Both the position numbers and the translations under genes were made by a program. This document shows, piece by piece, positions 1 to 10,973 of a stretch of 64,000 nt of DNA. The DNA is from Buddleja alternifolia (lineage: Eukaryota > Streptophyta > Magnoliopsida > Lamiales > Scrophulariaceae): contig CM033391.1 in the NCBI GenBank assembly GCA_019426215.1, forward strand, positions 13,814,708-13,878,707, written 5' to 3'. A model generated the notes under the pieces. It made no database searches. It was not told where the DNA came from and was given only the letters and a program-made list of their open reading frames with translations. Each line of letters begins with the position of its first letter. Position 1 is the stretch's first letter.

Positions 1-2
1 CC

Positions 3-1823
3 ATGCCGCCTCTTCTAGAGTCATCTGTTACACCACCCTCCCCCCGGAGTCCTCCCCATCCCACTGGTCCAGGACCATCTCCATCATCTTCCCCGACTCC
101 CGTGTCTCCCTATATCCAATCTCCTTCCACTACCTCTTCCTCGGTCTCTTCTTCTGCTGAGTCCTCACTTAGTGTTCCTCCTCCGTGTCCTCATCATCCT
201 ATGGTCACCCGCTTACGTGATTGTACACGTAAGCCTTGTGTTCTTCCCTCCTTGTCTGCTGTTTACCCTTCTCTCGAGCCGACATGCTATACACAGGCCG
301 CCAAGGATCCCCTTTGGCGTGCTGCCATGGCTGATGAGTTTAATGCTCTCCAAGCCAATGGCACATGGACTTTGGTGCCATCGCATCCTTTGCAAAATCT
401 AGTTGGTTCCAAATGGGTGTATAAGGTTAAGTTACGTTCTGATGGATCTGTTGAGCGCTATCAGGCCCGCTTGGTTGCTCAAGGGTTTAAGCAACAAGCT
501 GGTATTGATTTTGGTGAGACCTTTAGCCCTGTGGTTAAGCCGACTACTATTCGTACTGTTCTCTCTATTGCAGTCTCTCGTCAGTGGGTTATTCGATAGC
601 TTGATGTGAAGAATGCCTTTCCTCACGGTGATCTTACCGAGACTGTTTACATGGCTCAGCCCCGTGGTTTTACTCACCCCCAGTATCCTTCTCATGTGTG
701 TCAGTTACAGAAGGCTTTATATGGTCTGAAACAAGCACCTAGAGCATGGTTTCAGAAATTTGGTTCGTATTTGCTGCGTCTTGGATTCACTAGCAGCAAA
801 GCTGACATGTCGATGTTTGTCTACCGTTCTGGTTCTATCACCTTGGTTCTCTTGCTCTATGTTGATGACATTATCTTGACTGGGAATGACTCTGCTGCCG
901 TTACTACTTTTATTTCTCGCCTTTCCCAGGAATTTGCTATGAAGGATTTAGGAGCTCTTCACTATTTTCTGGGTATTCATGCTACACGGGACTCTCTTGG
1001 ATTGTTTCTTTCGCAGCAAAAGTATGCCACTGAGCTTCTACATCATTTTGACATGATGAGCTTGAAGCCTGTTACTTCTCCTCTTTCTGCGTCGTCTACT
1101 CCCTCCGCTCTTCAGGGCGATCCTTTCTCTGATCCGACTCTTTAGCGCAGCATTGTTGGGGGTCTTCAGTATCTCACTCACACTCGGCCTGACATTGCTT
1201 ATGCAGTTGCTTTAGTCAGACAGTTCATGCACTCACCTCGGGATAGCCACTTTCAGATGGTCAAGCGCATTCTTCGTTATCTTCGGGGTACTCTTGATTA
1301 TGGCCTTCTCCTTCGTTCTTCCACTGTGGACTCCCTGACTATTTATGCTGACTCAGATTGGGCTGGTTGTCCAGACAGCCGTCGTTCCACCACTGGCTAT
1401 GCTGTTTATCTTGGTGATAATCTTATCTCCCGGTCTGCCAAGAAACAGGCTACCGTCTCCCGATCCAGTACAGAGTCCGAGTACCGCTCTGTTGCCTATG
1501 CTGTCGCTGAGTCTTGTTGGCTACGTTTTATTCTGCGTGACTTGGGCATCTTCCTTCCGCATCCAGTTCGGGTCTACTGTGATAATATTAGTGCCATATA
1601 TCTCGTTCTTAATCCTGTGTTTCATGCTCGTACGAAGCATATTGAGATTGATTACCATTTTGTTAGGGAAAAAGTTGCCATCGGTGATGTTTTGGTCAAG
1701 TATGTTCCTACCGCTGAACAAGTTGCTGACATCTTCACCAAAGCCTTACCACCGACCAAGTTTTCCCAACTTCGGGCCAATCTTTGCGTTGGTCCCACTG
1801 CTCAGATTGCGGGGGGGTGTTAG
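3..1823 (+). pseudogene. copia pol: reverse transcriptase-RNase H, two in-frame stops
   Basis: This frame encodes the C-terminal polyprotein of a copia element. The RT block includes the fingers motif with GSKWVYKVK and the catalytic YVDD at 858-869. RNase H follows, with DSDWAGCPDSRRSTTGY near 1350 and SSTESEYRS near 1470, and the end has the typical ADIFTKALP. One frame (frame 3) covers the whole stretch, broken only by TAG at 597-599 and TAG at 1143-1145. The first stop falls where copia proteins usually have Gln before LDVKNAF, so a CAG to TAG change is likely; the second sits where Tyr is usual. There is no frameshift, so decay is mild. The reading frame is already open at the window edge, so the true start is upstream. 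Confidence 0.9.
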
Positions 1824-1983
1824 TGTATAGATTACAGTCCGGCCCATGTATAGGTTATAGTCCGGCCCATCTATGTATTAGGGTTACGTTTCATTTCTAT
1901 TTATACATATGGTTGTATCATTGTAATATTATTCAGAAAATATATACATGAGTTCATAAACATTTCGTGCTTTGAACTCTATC
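1818..1983 (+). repeat. 3' LTR of copia element A
   Basis: It begins TGTTAG directly after the G-rich polypurine tract. It contains a tandem repeat of a short GTCCGGCCCAT module and a TATA-like stretch (tatttatacata) near 1898. The 3' end is placed at CTATCA (1978-1983), an imperfect mirror of TGTTAG. Without the 5' LTR the end is uncertain by some tens of bases. Confidence 0.6.
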
Positions 1984-2000
1984 AAGTATTATTAAAATTT

Positions 2001-2337
2001 GACCAAATTTCGATAGTGGTCCTTTAAGTTTTACTTTTATCTTACTTTCATTCCTCAAATCTAAAATGCATTGAGTTGGTCCCTCAACTCTCAAAACTAT
2101 CTCATTTTAGTTTCTCATGATACAATTCTGTTAGAATTAACGAAAAATAAAAAATAATAATATTCTAATTTTACGCACTCATGTAGAAATATTCCATCAT
2201 TTTCTAACAGATTTGTGACTTCAGGGATTGCAACAAGACGATTTTTAGAATTGAGAGACCAACAAGGCACATTTGAGACTTGAGAGATTAAAGTATGATA
2301 AAAGTAAAACTTGAGAGACCACTAGCGAAACGTGGCC
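2001..2337. mobile_element. foldback/MITE-like element, ~337 bp
   Basis: The first ~90 bases (from GACCAAATTTCGATAGTGG) are an imperfect inverted copy of the last ~90 (ending CACTAGCGAAACGTGGCC). Both arms carry the block AAGTTTTACTTTTATC or its complement. The flanks TTAAAATTT (1992-2000) and TTATAAGTT (2338-2346) agree at 7 of 9 positions, so an old 9-bp duplication of the Mutator kind is possible. It has no coding capacity. Confidence 0.6.
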
Positions 2338-3102
2338 TTATAAGTTTATTGTAAGATATACAAAAAGATGTTTTAGAAAAATATTTTTATTTCAGAAAAA
2401 TGATCTATTATTTGTAAAATTCCAAACGCACATTCAATTTGAAACAAATATATTTTGGGTCTTCCAAATCATTTTATGAAGTATTAATTCAAGCTTTAAA
2501 GTGAGAAAAGAAAAATACCTTACTTATTAAAATGGGTTTGGTTAGAATCATAATCTAGTTATACAACAAGTAATGTATATTATTAATTACCTGATACTTC
2601 AAACGAATAATCAATAGTACAATAAATATAATTATACTCATTTTGTAATTAAACTAAGAGATTTTCTAAGGAAAAATCTTCATGAAAAAAAGTTGAAAAT
2701 GTCTTTAAGTAGTCACATCCGGAATTGGATTTTTCATATTTTCAACGCCTCCATGTGCATGCCACTTGTATACCGAAGAATTCAATTTTCTGCCTTTTTT
2801 TTTTTCTAAAAGAGAAAGGAAAAAGTAATTAAACTTCCTAGTAAAAGAGCCATTCATAAATTTCTTAGTAAGTGGAGTTGTGAATTATGAATTATGGGAG
2901 CATGTGGTTAGTTGGGGAGGGGATTTGCCTCCATAATTATGTGTTACTACTACTAATCATTCATTCCTTTCCCATTGGTTAAACTCAATTTGGCTTCATT
3001 TTCTTGTCTGCTTTCTTTTATATTTAAGCTTTTGCAAATAACTTATTTGCCGTAGCTACATCTACTTCTTTTTTTTATAATACAACTTCGTCCGAAATTT
3101 AG
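2338..3102. other. AT-rich spacer, nothing recognised
   Basis: This is low-complexity AT-rich DNA with poly-T runs. No reading frame, RNA gene or repeat is recognisable. The last nine bases are the left target duplication of the next element. Confidence 0.5.
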
Positions 3103-3274
3103 GGAAAATACTTGTATGGATCGGGTCTTGGGCTCTACCCATGCACCCCTGTGACTGGAAAAAAAACATATCGCATGTTTTTTAATTAAAAAATAATTGA
3201 TAGGTGATGTGTCTTTTTTCCAGCCACAGGGTGCATGGGTGGGGCTCAAGACCCGATCTATACAAGTGTTCTCA
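3103..3274. mobile_element. Mutator-type MITE with perfect 9-bp target duplication
   Basis: The ~60-bp arms are nearly perfect inverted copies: CTTGTATGGATCGGGTCTTG on the left against CAAGACCCGATCTATACAAG on the right. They surround an AT-rich loop, so the element could fold into one long hairpin. The 9-bp direct repeat GAAATTTAG occurs at 3094-3102 and 3275-3283. A 9-bp duplication with long terminal inverted repeats is typical of Mutator-like elements. It encodes nothing. Confidence 0.85.
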
Positions 3275-3335
3275 GAAATTTAGTTATTCTCTACTTAATG
3301 TGATTGTCGGTTTTTCTTTTTTATAGAAATGATAA

Positions 3336-3941
3336 GGCCCGATTAGATGGATAGCTGTTTCCCATATTTCACTTTTTTATATATTTTTTTCATAAGAAAT
3401 GCAATTGTTTTATATCTTCCAAAAATATTACAAAGAAATGCTACAAGTAATATTCTATAAGAAAATCTCAAATTTCTTTGAAAAATAGATTTAATTGGCG
3501 TTTCTCGCAATTTTTTTTTAGGAAAATCAGATTTTTTACTATTCATGATTTGATAGTTCATCCAATAACTAAAGGCTTTTATCCGCCAACATTTTAACAT
3601 ATGCATTAAAAAAATTATATATCTTGATTCGAAGTGTGACAACGTGTGAAATAAGATTCACTTTGCATATTTTTTGATGTCTTAATTAATAAGTTTAACT
3701 TAAATTTTTCTAGATTTTCTTATAAAATAAATACTCATCCATACCATTTTTCACAAAAAAAAACCATTTTTCTTACAAAAAATACATATCACATCACACC
3801 TAATTATTACACTTTTTTTTTAAAATAAATAAATATCCAAATAGACTTTTACCATCAAATTTCTACTATCTCGAAATAAAATTTCTTACTTTTTCTAATG
3901 AAAATGATAAATCGAAAATAGCATTCCATCCAATCGGGCCC
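3336..3941. mobile_element. PIF/Harbinger-type non-autonomous element, TAA target duplication
   Basis: The left end GGCCCGATTAGATGG and the right end CCATCCAATCGGGCCC form terminal inverted repeats. The trinucleotide TAA flanks both sides (3333-3335 and 3942-3944), as expected for Harbinger/Tourist elements. Inside is AT-rich DNA without a transposase. At ~606 bp it is long for a Tourist MITE. Confidence 0.75.
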
Positions 3942-3979
3942 TAATATATTTCTAGACAATAGAATCCGAAAGAAGACAG

Positions 3980-4716
3980 TCATAAATAAGAGGAGAAAGA
4001 CCAATAACACCCTCTTGATTCCCCAAAACAGAACGAGCAAATAAAATGAGCAACCTGATTACACGAGCGTCTAACACAAACGAACGAACAAGGAGTAAAA
4101 AGCGAACTAAAAAAATGAACATCATCAACTAGAGGTCCTAAAACCGGAAAGGTTAGATTCGCAAACTTAAATTGAAGGATGAGTGACTCACAATCACCCT
4201 CAAACACCACATTCGTTCATCCCATCCGACGAGCCAAAAGAACAGCTTTCTTGGAGGCCAAGGCTCAGGGGTGGATCTACCTATAGGTAGGGGGGGGGGG
4301 GGCAGTGCCCCCACTGAAAAAGAATTTTTGTGCCTTAATATATACATAATTTCAAATTTTAATTTTTTAATTACATTAGTGCCCCCTCAATTTTGAAAAT
4401 TCAATTTTTTACCTTACAAAATTTTTTATATTTGAATTTCGCCCCCCCAAAGTAAAAAAATATCACGTTTTCTCCCTTTACTTTGAGTTCGCCCCCCAAA
4501 ACCCAAAATTTTGGCTATAACAAAAGAGGTATAAAAGTATAAATTATGTCAAAAGTTGTAATTGAACCTAATTAGTTATTATATTTTTTCTCATAAATAT
4601 AGCGTACTGTACCGCGGGAGGCAAGCCCCCCGCACCCCCTTCGGTAAAATTCCTAGTGCTCCCACTGACCTCAATTTCTGGATCCGCCACTGCCAAGGCT
4701 TCTGTTAAGTCTTATA
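3980..4716 (-). pseudogene. RNase H-like domain fragment, split by a hAT insertion
   Basis: On the minus strand, 4257-3980 encodes the C-terminal part of a plant RNase H-like domain (the RVT_3 type found in LINE-related and 'putative ribonuclease H' proteins). Visible parts are an FEGDCESL block, GPLVDDVHFFSSLF, and a VRRSCNQVAH block close to the family's usual RxxNxxAH ending. The upstream part (4716-4701) continues the same domain beyond the inserted element at 4266-4692. A stop-type change (TGA in place of the Met or Arg expected after ARRMG) also breaks the frame near 4222. The catalytic core upstream is not present, so this is a relic, probably from a LINE. Confidence 0.65.
4266..4692. 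mobile_element. hAT-type non-autonomous element, perfect 8-bp target duplication
   Basis: The ends are CAGGGGTGGATC on the left and GATCCGCCACTG on the right, inverted copies of the common plant hAT terminus CAGNGGCGGATC. The 8-bp direct repeat CCAAGGCT is exact at 4258-4265 and 4693-4700. The element is 427 bp, non-coding, and begins with a G-run followed by subterminal CAGTGCCCCCACTG-like repeats. It interrupts the RNase H relic. Confidence 0.9.
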
Positions 4717-4746
4717 TTCATATATGTTTACCATTGATAATACATA

Positions 4747-4770
4747 ATATATATATATATATATATATAT
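4747..4770. repeat. (TA)n microsatellite
   Basis: Twelve uninterrupted TA units are visible. Confidence 0.95.
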
Positions 4771-5937
4771 TTATACAAATTAAAATTATTTCCATCGACT
4801 ATATTATAAGAGGTCAACTATGGTAAGAGGTCTAAGACGATAAGATATCTTCTTCAGTTATATGAATTTAACCTAGATGTCCATCACTTGCCAGACATAT
4901 TCGGACAAGCGTTTGAATAGGGTGATTTGATTTCACTCTCAAACAGAGGAAAAACATGAAGATCCAATTCTCTCCCAATACAACGCAAAATACATATAAA
5001 CACTCTATTCTCTCTTTAAATTTATTCTTCGCCTTTCCACTTTACGAAATATTGACTTGAGCGTCTAAGGTGGAAATGGATCCACGACCTTGTTGTTCCA
5101 ATATTTTTCAGAAGTGTGGCGATGTAAAAATGAAGACTCGAAATCCCTGAATTTGAGCCTTGACACGAAGAAGACCCTTGAAGATGCAGTCTCTGACTTC
5201 TTCTGACCATTGCCTAATTTGAGTTTTTCAACGAATCTATAAATTTTACCGAGGACTTGGATATAGTAAAAATCTCCGTCAAGTTATGTGGAAACACTAT
5301 AATCAACAAAAGATGGTTGGACAACATGAGACAACTGAATCTGAGCATACCGATCCGGATAAAATATCCAATATCCCAATGGACTTTCCCCCAGAAAATA
5401 GGCATGGAGCTTCTCAACCAGTACAGGTTGATGTAGTGCAACTTAACAAAATAAAAAATAAAAGAAAAATCAACAAAATGCTGGAAGAAGCTGCTTGGCG
5501 AGGCGCTCAAAGATGAACTACTCCACCGAATGGAAAAATATGTACTCATCAAAGAATCTCGATGAAATATGCCAATAGAGAATTCAATCGAACTTCAACA
5601 CAAGATAAGTAATTTCTCCTCATGCTTTACATTGAAAGTACGACTCTATTGTAAAATCGATTGCAGGCATGGAAGAAAATAAGAAGCCTCTCACATGGTA
5701 TGCACAAAATGTTCAGAAATATTACCCCAAAGAATGTATTCACATTTTTGATGTACCTTTTCCTTGTTATCAAGCCAAAATACTATATTTTTGCTTGCTA
5801 GTAAACTGCCATAACTGATAATATTAAAACTTCAACACGACACATTCCAACGTCGTCATCACGACCCAATGGTATTTCAAAAAGGTGCTGCTCTTATAGA
5901 ACAGTGTTGTCTTCATAGCACGACTTGTTTTAATGAG
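4771..5937. other. unassigned AT-rich region left of the nested block
   Basis: No recognisable gene. One open stretch at 5286-5516 (+) is hydrophilic and Lys/Glu-rich at its C-terminus but matches no family I know. Its overlapping opposite frame is equally long, so it is probably chance. The right end, ending GTATC at 5938-5942, should belong to the decayed Tat element that resumes at 7599, but I cannot read reliable protein similarity before 5930. Confidence 0.4.
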
Positions 5938-5942
5938 GTATC

Positions 5943-7593
5943 TGTTAGGATTATGGCCTCGATGCCAACAAGGAAGTAGATTGTATGGGCCTTTTACTTT
6001 TATGTTGTACAAACTCTCGTTTTGGCATAAAAGGAAAATTATATTTGTTCAAATTAATCTTAATGACATTAATAACTATTAAACATATAAGTCCTTAGTA
6101 AATCAAGAGAGAGCTTCTACTCCTTAAGGATTAAGGAGATGGACACTAGAAGCGTCAATTCCTTGATCACTTAAAAAGGGTTCGCAAGTCGAAGAGTCTT
6201 AATTGAACATTATGACCAGACTTATATGATACAAGCTCTGACAAGGAGTATCATTCGGTCACTAGATTTTAGTGGGAGCTTGTGCCGTAGATATGTCAAT
6301 GGAATTGACATATTCAAATACGGCTCGGCGTAATCCAATCACATAAGTATTTACTCGGTGAGTGTCAATGATTGGATTACTGGTCACAATAATATGTGTG
6401 AGCTTTAGACATGAGGAGTTACAAAGATTGTGCTTGTGATACTAGACTTGTTATTAGAGTAGTTAGATCCAATTCACCTTTAGGTGGGCAAGCAACAATT
6501 GTTTGGTGACTGCCAATATGGGATTCATTGTGTCTAGCAGTAAACAAGTTAACATCTTGTGCGATCATAAGTAAATGAAATTATAAGTCTTTGGTCAAAG
6601 CGGAAAAACTAACTTGTGTGGAACACGAGGGGTAGTTGGTAATTTCATCTTACTATGATTTATTAAGCACAACATTGAGTCTTGTGAGTTTGACACATTC
6701 CATGAATCTCACTCGATTGGGATATTACAGTAGAATGCTTATAATCACATGGTATTTGTGACCTAAAGGTTCGTATTGATGAAATTTTATTAATCTCAAT
6801 TGGATTTTGATGTGGACCATGTGACTGGCTAGGTGACACCCACATTCTTGGTTTCCTCCTATTGCCAATTGAGACGAACCTAAAAAATCGCGCTTTCAAG
6901 AAAATAAGTGAAGAAAATCTGTAGTTATTAAATAAGGTTAATCTAGTAATTTGTCATTTGATGAACATATTTATTTATTTAAATAATTGGAGTAATTGAA
7001 ATAAATTGAAAACTAAATATAATAAATAATTAGCTTGATTTATTATTTATTCCTATTAGCATAACTTATTAATTAGATTAATTAATTTATCTAACTATTA
7101 ATTAATATCATATATTAATTGGATTAATATATGTTGGGCTTAATTAATAAATGAACTAAGTTGAAGTCAACTTAGCCCACTAGGAATAGAAGTAGTCATG
7201 TATAATGAGGACAATAGGCTCAAGAAATTAATTAATTTCAAGCCCATCATTTCATTTAAATACTTTCCTAAGTGATTAACCTAATCCATAACACACAGCA
7301 TAACAAAGAGAAGAGAAAAATTTCCGCTCCCTTCCCTCACTAGCCGTCGGGCTCTACTGAGACAGATGAAATGAATTTTTCTTTAAGCTTTTTTTCGGCG
7401 TGATATCTAGAGGCAGGAATCCGTGGTTGCTGCTACCCTAATAATTCAAGAAATCAGATTTCTCATATAAGGTTAGTTTTAAGATGAAGTTTGATTTCAT
7501 CATTTATAAAAAATCATTAAATCCCAAAAGTGATCTGATTTGTGAATCCGAATATGTTTTTTTTCCGCTGTACATGAACCAGGATTCACAACA
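5943..7593 (+). mobile_element. solo LTR (recurrent long-LTR family, copy 1), 5-bp TSD
   Basis: The sequence starts TGTTAGGATTATGGCCTCGA and ends CACAACA. It is bounded by exact 5-bp repeats GTATC at 5938-5942 and 7594-7598. No internal region follows; instead the flank continues into RT coding of a Tat-type element, so this is a solo LTR left by recombination. Related copies lie at 27941-29280 (minus), 49345-51026 (plus) and 61335-62740 (plus). They share blocks such as the 'gatgccaac' start, 'cactggaag', 'agagtagttag' with 'aattcacct', and 'ggtgacacccacat'-type segments. Superfamily cannot be decided from an LTR alone; 1.65 kb is long. Confidence 0.85.
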
Positions 7594-7598
7594 GTATC

Positions 7599-7627
7599 AT
7601 GGTCACTGAATGAGGTGTCGAGGCTAA
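7599..7627 (+). pseudogene. Tat-type gypsy RT fragment between two insertions
   Basis: This short piece reads as the RT motif MVTE-x-GVEAN, with a TGA where Arg is usual. It continues directly into 25634 once the Athila-like insertion is taken out. GCTAA at 7623-7627 is the left target duplication of that insertion. It shows that both the solo LTR and the Athila-like element entered the same RT gene 35 bases apart. Confidence 0.7.
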
Positions 7628-7814
7628 TGATATATGTTATTTTTACACAAGTTTTACCCCTTTTATCAACTTAATTTTGATTGTTTCTTTAATAATTTGA
7701 TCACATATGATGCTTTGAACCCGGTTTGCTTTGACTTTTCAGATTGGGTTAACAGCCGGAGGAAAGAGCAAGAACCGAAGGCAAAATGAAACAATTTTTG
7801 GAATTTTTCAAGGC

Positions 7815-8032
7815 AACGCCGCGGCGTTCAACAAGTGAACGCCGCGGCGTTCACAAGCAGTAGCCAACGCCGCGACGTTCAACAAGCGAACGCCGCGGCG
7901 TTCACAAGCAGTAGCCAACGCCGCGGCGTTCAACAAGCGAACGCCGCGGCGTTCACAAGCAGTAGCCAACGCCGCGGCGTTCACAAGCAGTAGCCAACGC
8001 CGCGGCGTTCAACAAACGAACGCCGCGGCGTT
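7815..8032. repeat. array of nine 14-bp palindromes AACGCCGCGGCGTT in U3
   Basis: Nine copies start at 7815, 7838, 7866, 7889, 7917, 7940, 7968, 7996 and 8019. Eight are perfect 14-bp palindromes; the one at 7866 has a single change. Spacing alternates 23 and 28 bases, with linkers CAACAAGCG and CACAAGCAGTAGCC. The array ends 20 bases before the TATA box, an enhancer-like position. Most copies extend to a 16-bp palindrome GAACGCCGCGGCGTTC. Confidence 0.95.
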
Positions 8033-8051
8033 CGAGGCGGCAGTGTTGGCC

Positions 8052-8059
8052 TATAAATA
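8052..8059 (+). promoter_or_regulatory. TATA box of the Athila-like LTR
   Basis: TATAAATA lies just downstream of the palindrome array and about 425 bases into the LTR. The same box follows the shorter array in the 3' LTR (near 24688). Confidence 0.75.
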
Positions 8060-9005
8060 CCTCTTTTAGCCATTTTTTACCCTAACTCACCTTGGATATC
8101 AGCAACCACACGAAAATAGAGAGAGGGAGAGCTTAGAAGAGAAGATTGAAGGTCAAAACATGGAGAATTCAACAAGGAATCCACATCTCTACAAGAATTA
8201 GGGAGTTTTTACATATTTGTTTCTTGAATTTGTCAAATCTCCTATGACTTGTATGATTTATATTTGCACTTTTGACATGAATATGAGCTAAACTTGTTTG
8301 ATTGAGGCCATGGATAGGCCATTTATGTTATTTTGATTGTTGATTTGTTGGTGTTTATTGGATTAATTTTGGTTTTAGCTATGTATTCAATATTTGATCT
8401 CAATGCTACATTTGCTTGATCACCAAGTGTTTGATAAAATGCCTAGGTTAGAGATCGAGAGATAATAACCTAGGGAAGATATAAACATTGAATACCCTAT
8501 AGTTAAACCGACTAGAGATAGACTCGGTTTCTTTAGGTGGCTTTCCATTCACGTGGGGAATTCCTAAACCTTAAATGCATCCTCGTTAATCGGGTTTTCA
8601 TATAGAGATATATAGGAAATCGTTACCAAGGGTAGGGTTGCTATGCTAAGAGATTGGGTAGTACGTACGTTAGGGAATTTCGCCTTAGTTAAATCAATCT
8701 AATAATCCAATAGAACCTAAATCACAATCTAAATGCATAATCGGTTGAACCATGTGCCTTGATCGCTTCTCTCTATTGTTTCCTCCCTTTATTTGGTGTG
8801 ACGTTGCCTTAGTTTATTCTCTAGTATTTATTAATTAGTTAATCAACCTTTCTATCGACCGATTTAACTTAGAATTGAGTAATATAGTAGTCTTGGTACT
8901 TAGATTATAGTGGTCCCTGCGTATACGATAACCCCGGACTTAGAAATCCACTTTACTACTTACGCGACCTAGTTCTCTTGCTAGGATTTTGTCGTGTCAA
9001 GTTTT

Positions 9006-9023
9006 TGGCGCCGTTGCCGGGGA
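9006..9023 (+). promoter_or_regulatory. primer binding site, tRNA-Asp type
   Basis: TGGCGCCGTTGCCGGGGA lies six bases after the LTR end. This is the classical primer site of plant Athila/Tat gypsy elements, complementary to the 3' end of tRNA-Asp. Confidence 0.9.
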
Positions 9024-9135
9024 CAACTATTTTTATCTAATATTGAGATTCCCTTATTCTTTCTGAGCTTAGATCATTTCTTTTATTTTTAATTTGTGTG
9101 TCTTTCTTTGTGCAAGGTTTGATCTCGGTTAGTGC

Positions 9136-10973
9136 ATGACCCGTACTAGTCGACTGGGACTAGCGGAGTTGGACCCTGAAATTGAACGAACGTTTACTCG
9201 AGGGGTAAGACTACAAAGAGAGGCTCAACGTTATCAAGCTACAATGGATCCAAATCTGAATCCTCCTCCTATTCACATAGATCCCGCTATCTTAGAAGAA
9301 GCGGTTCGTCGGGAGCTTGCAAATCTTCGTGTTCATCAAAACCAACCGGAGGCGCCTCCGCAACGCCCTTTGAGGGATTATATGATGCCAAACATCCAAG
9401 GAGCCGCAGGGCCAATCGTTTTACCACCGGTAGAGGCTAACACTTTTCAAATCCTGCCGGGGTATATCCAAATGATAGGAAACCAGGTTCAATTCTCCGG
9501 TTTACAACATGATGATCCTCACGCTCATATAGCCACATTCTCGGAGATTATCCATACTTTCAAGAACAATGGAGTCACCGACGACTCCATACGCTTACGG
9601 TTATTTCCATTCTCTCTCAAAGACAAGGCTAAACAGTGGTTCAACTCTTTGCCAACCGCTTCTATCCGTACTTGGGAACAAATGGTGGATAAATTTTTGT
9701 CTAAGTATTTTCCACCGGGTAAGACGGCCGCAATGAAAAATGAAATCACCAGCTTTCGTCAATATGAGGGGGAATCACTTTATGAGGCATGGGAGCGTTT
9801 TAAGGAACTTTTGAGGAAATGCCCACACCATGGGTTAGCCGTGCCCACACTTGTTCAAACTTTCTATTTGGGTTTGGGACCGAATCTCCGTACGAATTTA
9901 GATGCCGCCGCGGGAGGTACTATCATGAACAAATCACCTGAGGAAGCTTGGGCATTAATTGAGCTCATGGCCGAGAACAACTATCAATGGCCAACCGAAC
10001 GAATCACGTTGCCCAAGAAGCCCTCCGGATTGTATGAAATTGGGAATAGCTCCACAGTAGCTGTTCAATTGGAGGCCCTAAACAAAAGATTGGATTCCTT
10101 CGGACTCATGCTAGGTACGGTAAATCAAGTTAAATCCACTTGTGAAAATTGTGGAGGTGATCACACAAACTTTGAGTGCTTACAAGGAGATGTGTGTGGG
10201 ACATCTAACTCGGTTGAAAGTGTTAACTTCATGGGAAATGCAAGTCGTCAACAGAATAATCCCTACTCGAATTCTTTTAATCCGGGATGGAGGAATCATC
10301 CAAATTTCTCATGGAGCCAAAATTCGAATATGGCGAAACCACAACCACCAGGTTTTCAGCAAAACCAAGGAGGTTTCCAACAACCTCCATTTCAAAAGGC
10401 AAGGGGGGCTCCAACAACCACAACAAAGCGAGGAGGAAAAAGAATAATATGGAAGATGGGTGGCAAAAGTTCATGATGGAGGCAACACAAAAGTTTCAAT
10501 ATCAAGAAATGATGTCCAAGAAACAAGAAGCAAGCTTAAAAAATCAAGAAATTGCACTAAAAAACGTAGAAAATCAAATTGGGCAAATTGCCAACATGCT
10601 TTCCGGACGAACCCAAGGCACGTTACCAAGTGATACCGAGAAAAATCCAAAGGAACAAGTTCAAGCAGTTTCACTTCGTAGCGGAAAAAGAACCTCGTTG
10701 ATCCAAAATTGGGAGAGAAAATGGATGATACACCAGAACATTTGGATAAAACTAAGGCAACATCTAACTCCGGAAGAAACACCGAGACCTCACCCCCTGG
10801 TCGGGACATTCCTCTACCGAACCTCCGTGCCCAACCCAAGACCTCCATTTCCACTGCATTACAAAAAGGGAAAGTTAGATAAGCAATTTGCCAAGTTTCT
10901 TGATATATTTAAACAATTGCGTATTAAACATTCCTCTTGTAGATGCTTTGTTGCAAATGCCGAGTTACGCTAA
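9136..10973 (+). CDS. gag: Athila-like gag (capsid/nucleocapsid), frameshifted near 3' end
   Basis: The frame starting MTRTSRLGLAELDP is open for 446 codons to 10476. It holds the plant retrotransposon gag domain (about residues 110-290, with FPFSLKDKAKQWFNSLP and a YFPPGKTAAMKNEI block). A zinc knuckle CENCGGDHTNFEC (CX2CX3HX4C, residues 336-348) is the Athila form. An Asn/Gln-rich tail follows. Near 10405 a G-run shifts the frame, and the rest of gag, including a long coiled-coil-like segment (MMSKKQEASLKNQEIALKNV), continues in the next frame to about 10690, where a further shift occurs. Because the downstream interior shows error-like indels, these shifts may not be biological. Gag packages element RNA into virus-like particles. 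Confidence 0.85.

Larger units (their letters stand above)
1..1983 (+). mobile_element. Ty1/copia retrotransposon A, 3' part only
   Basis: The window opens inside a copia element in the linker between integrase and reverse transcriptase, and the element runs to its 3' LTR. Order seen: proline/serine-rich linker, RT, RNase H, a polypurine tract (G-run at about 1810-1817), then an LTR starting TGTTAG at 1818. The short LTR resembles that of the copia element at 51037-55901, which suggests the Ale/Retrofit group; that lineage call is inference. The 5' LTR, gag, protease and integrase lie outside the window, so neither the target duplication nor the age can be judged. Confidence 0.9.
7628..8999 (+). 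repeat. 5' LTR of Athila-like element
   Basis: It starts TGATATATG and ends GTGTCA; the matching 3' copy is at 24394-25633. It is 132 bp longer than the 3' LTR, almost all of it extra palindrome units. U3 carries the palindrome array and a TATA box; a long R/U5 without coding follows. Confidence 0.95.

Noticed and set aside
7594..7604. GTATCATGGTC after the first solo LTR as a tRNA-Met primer site
   Set aside because: GTATC is the right half of the target duplication (also at 5938-5942), and the following bases read as RT coding (MVTE-x-GVEAN), so the LTR is solo.
7815..8032. Palindrome array as a CRISPR-like array
   Set aside because: The repeats are 14-bp palindromes with two recurring, not unique, linkers, inside an LTR of a plant retrotransposon.
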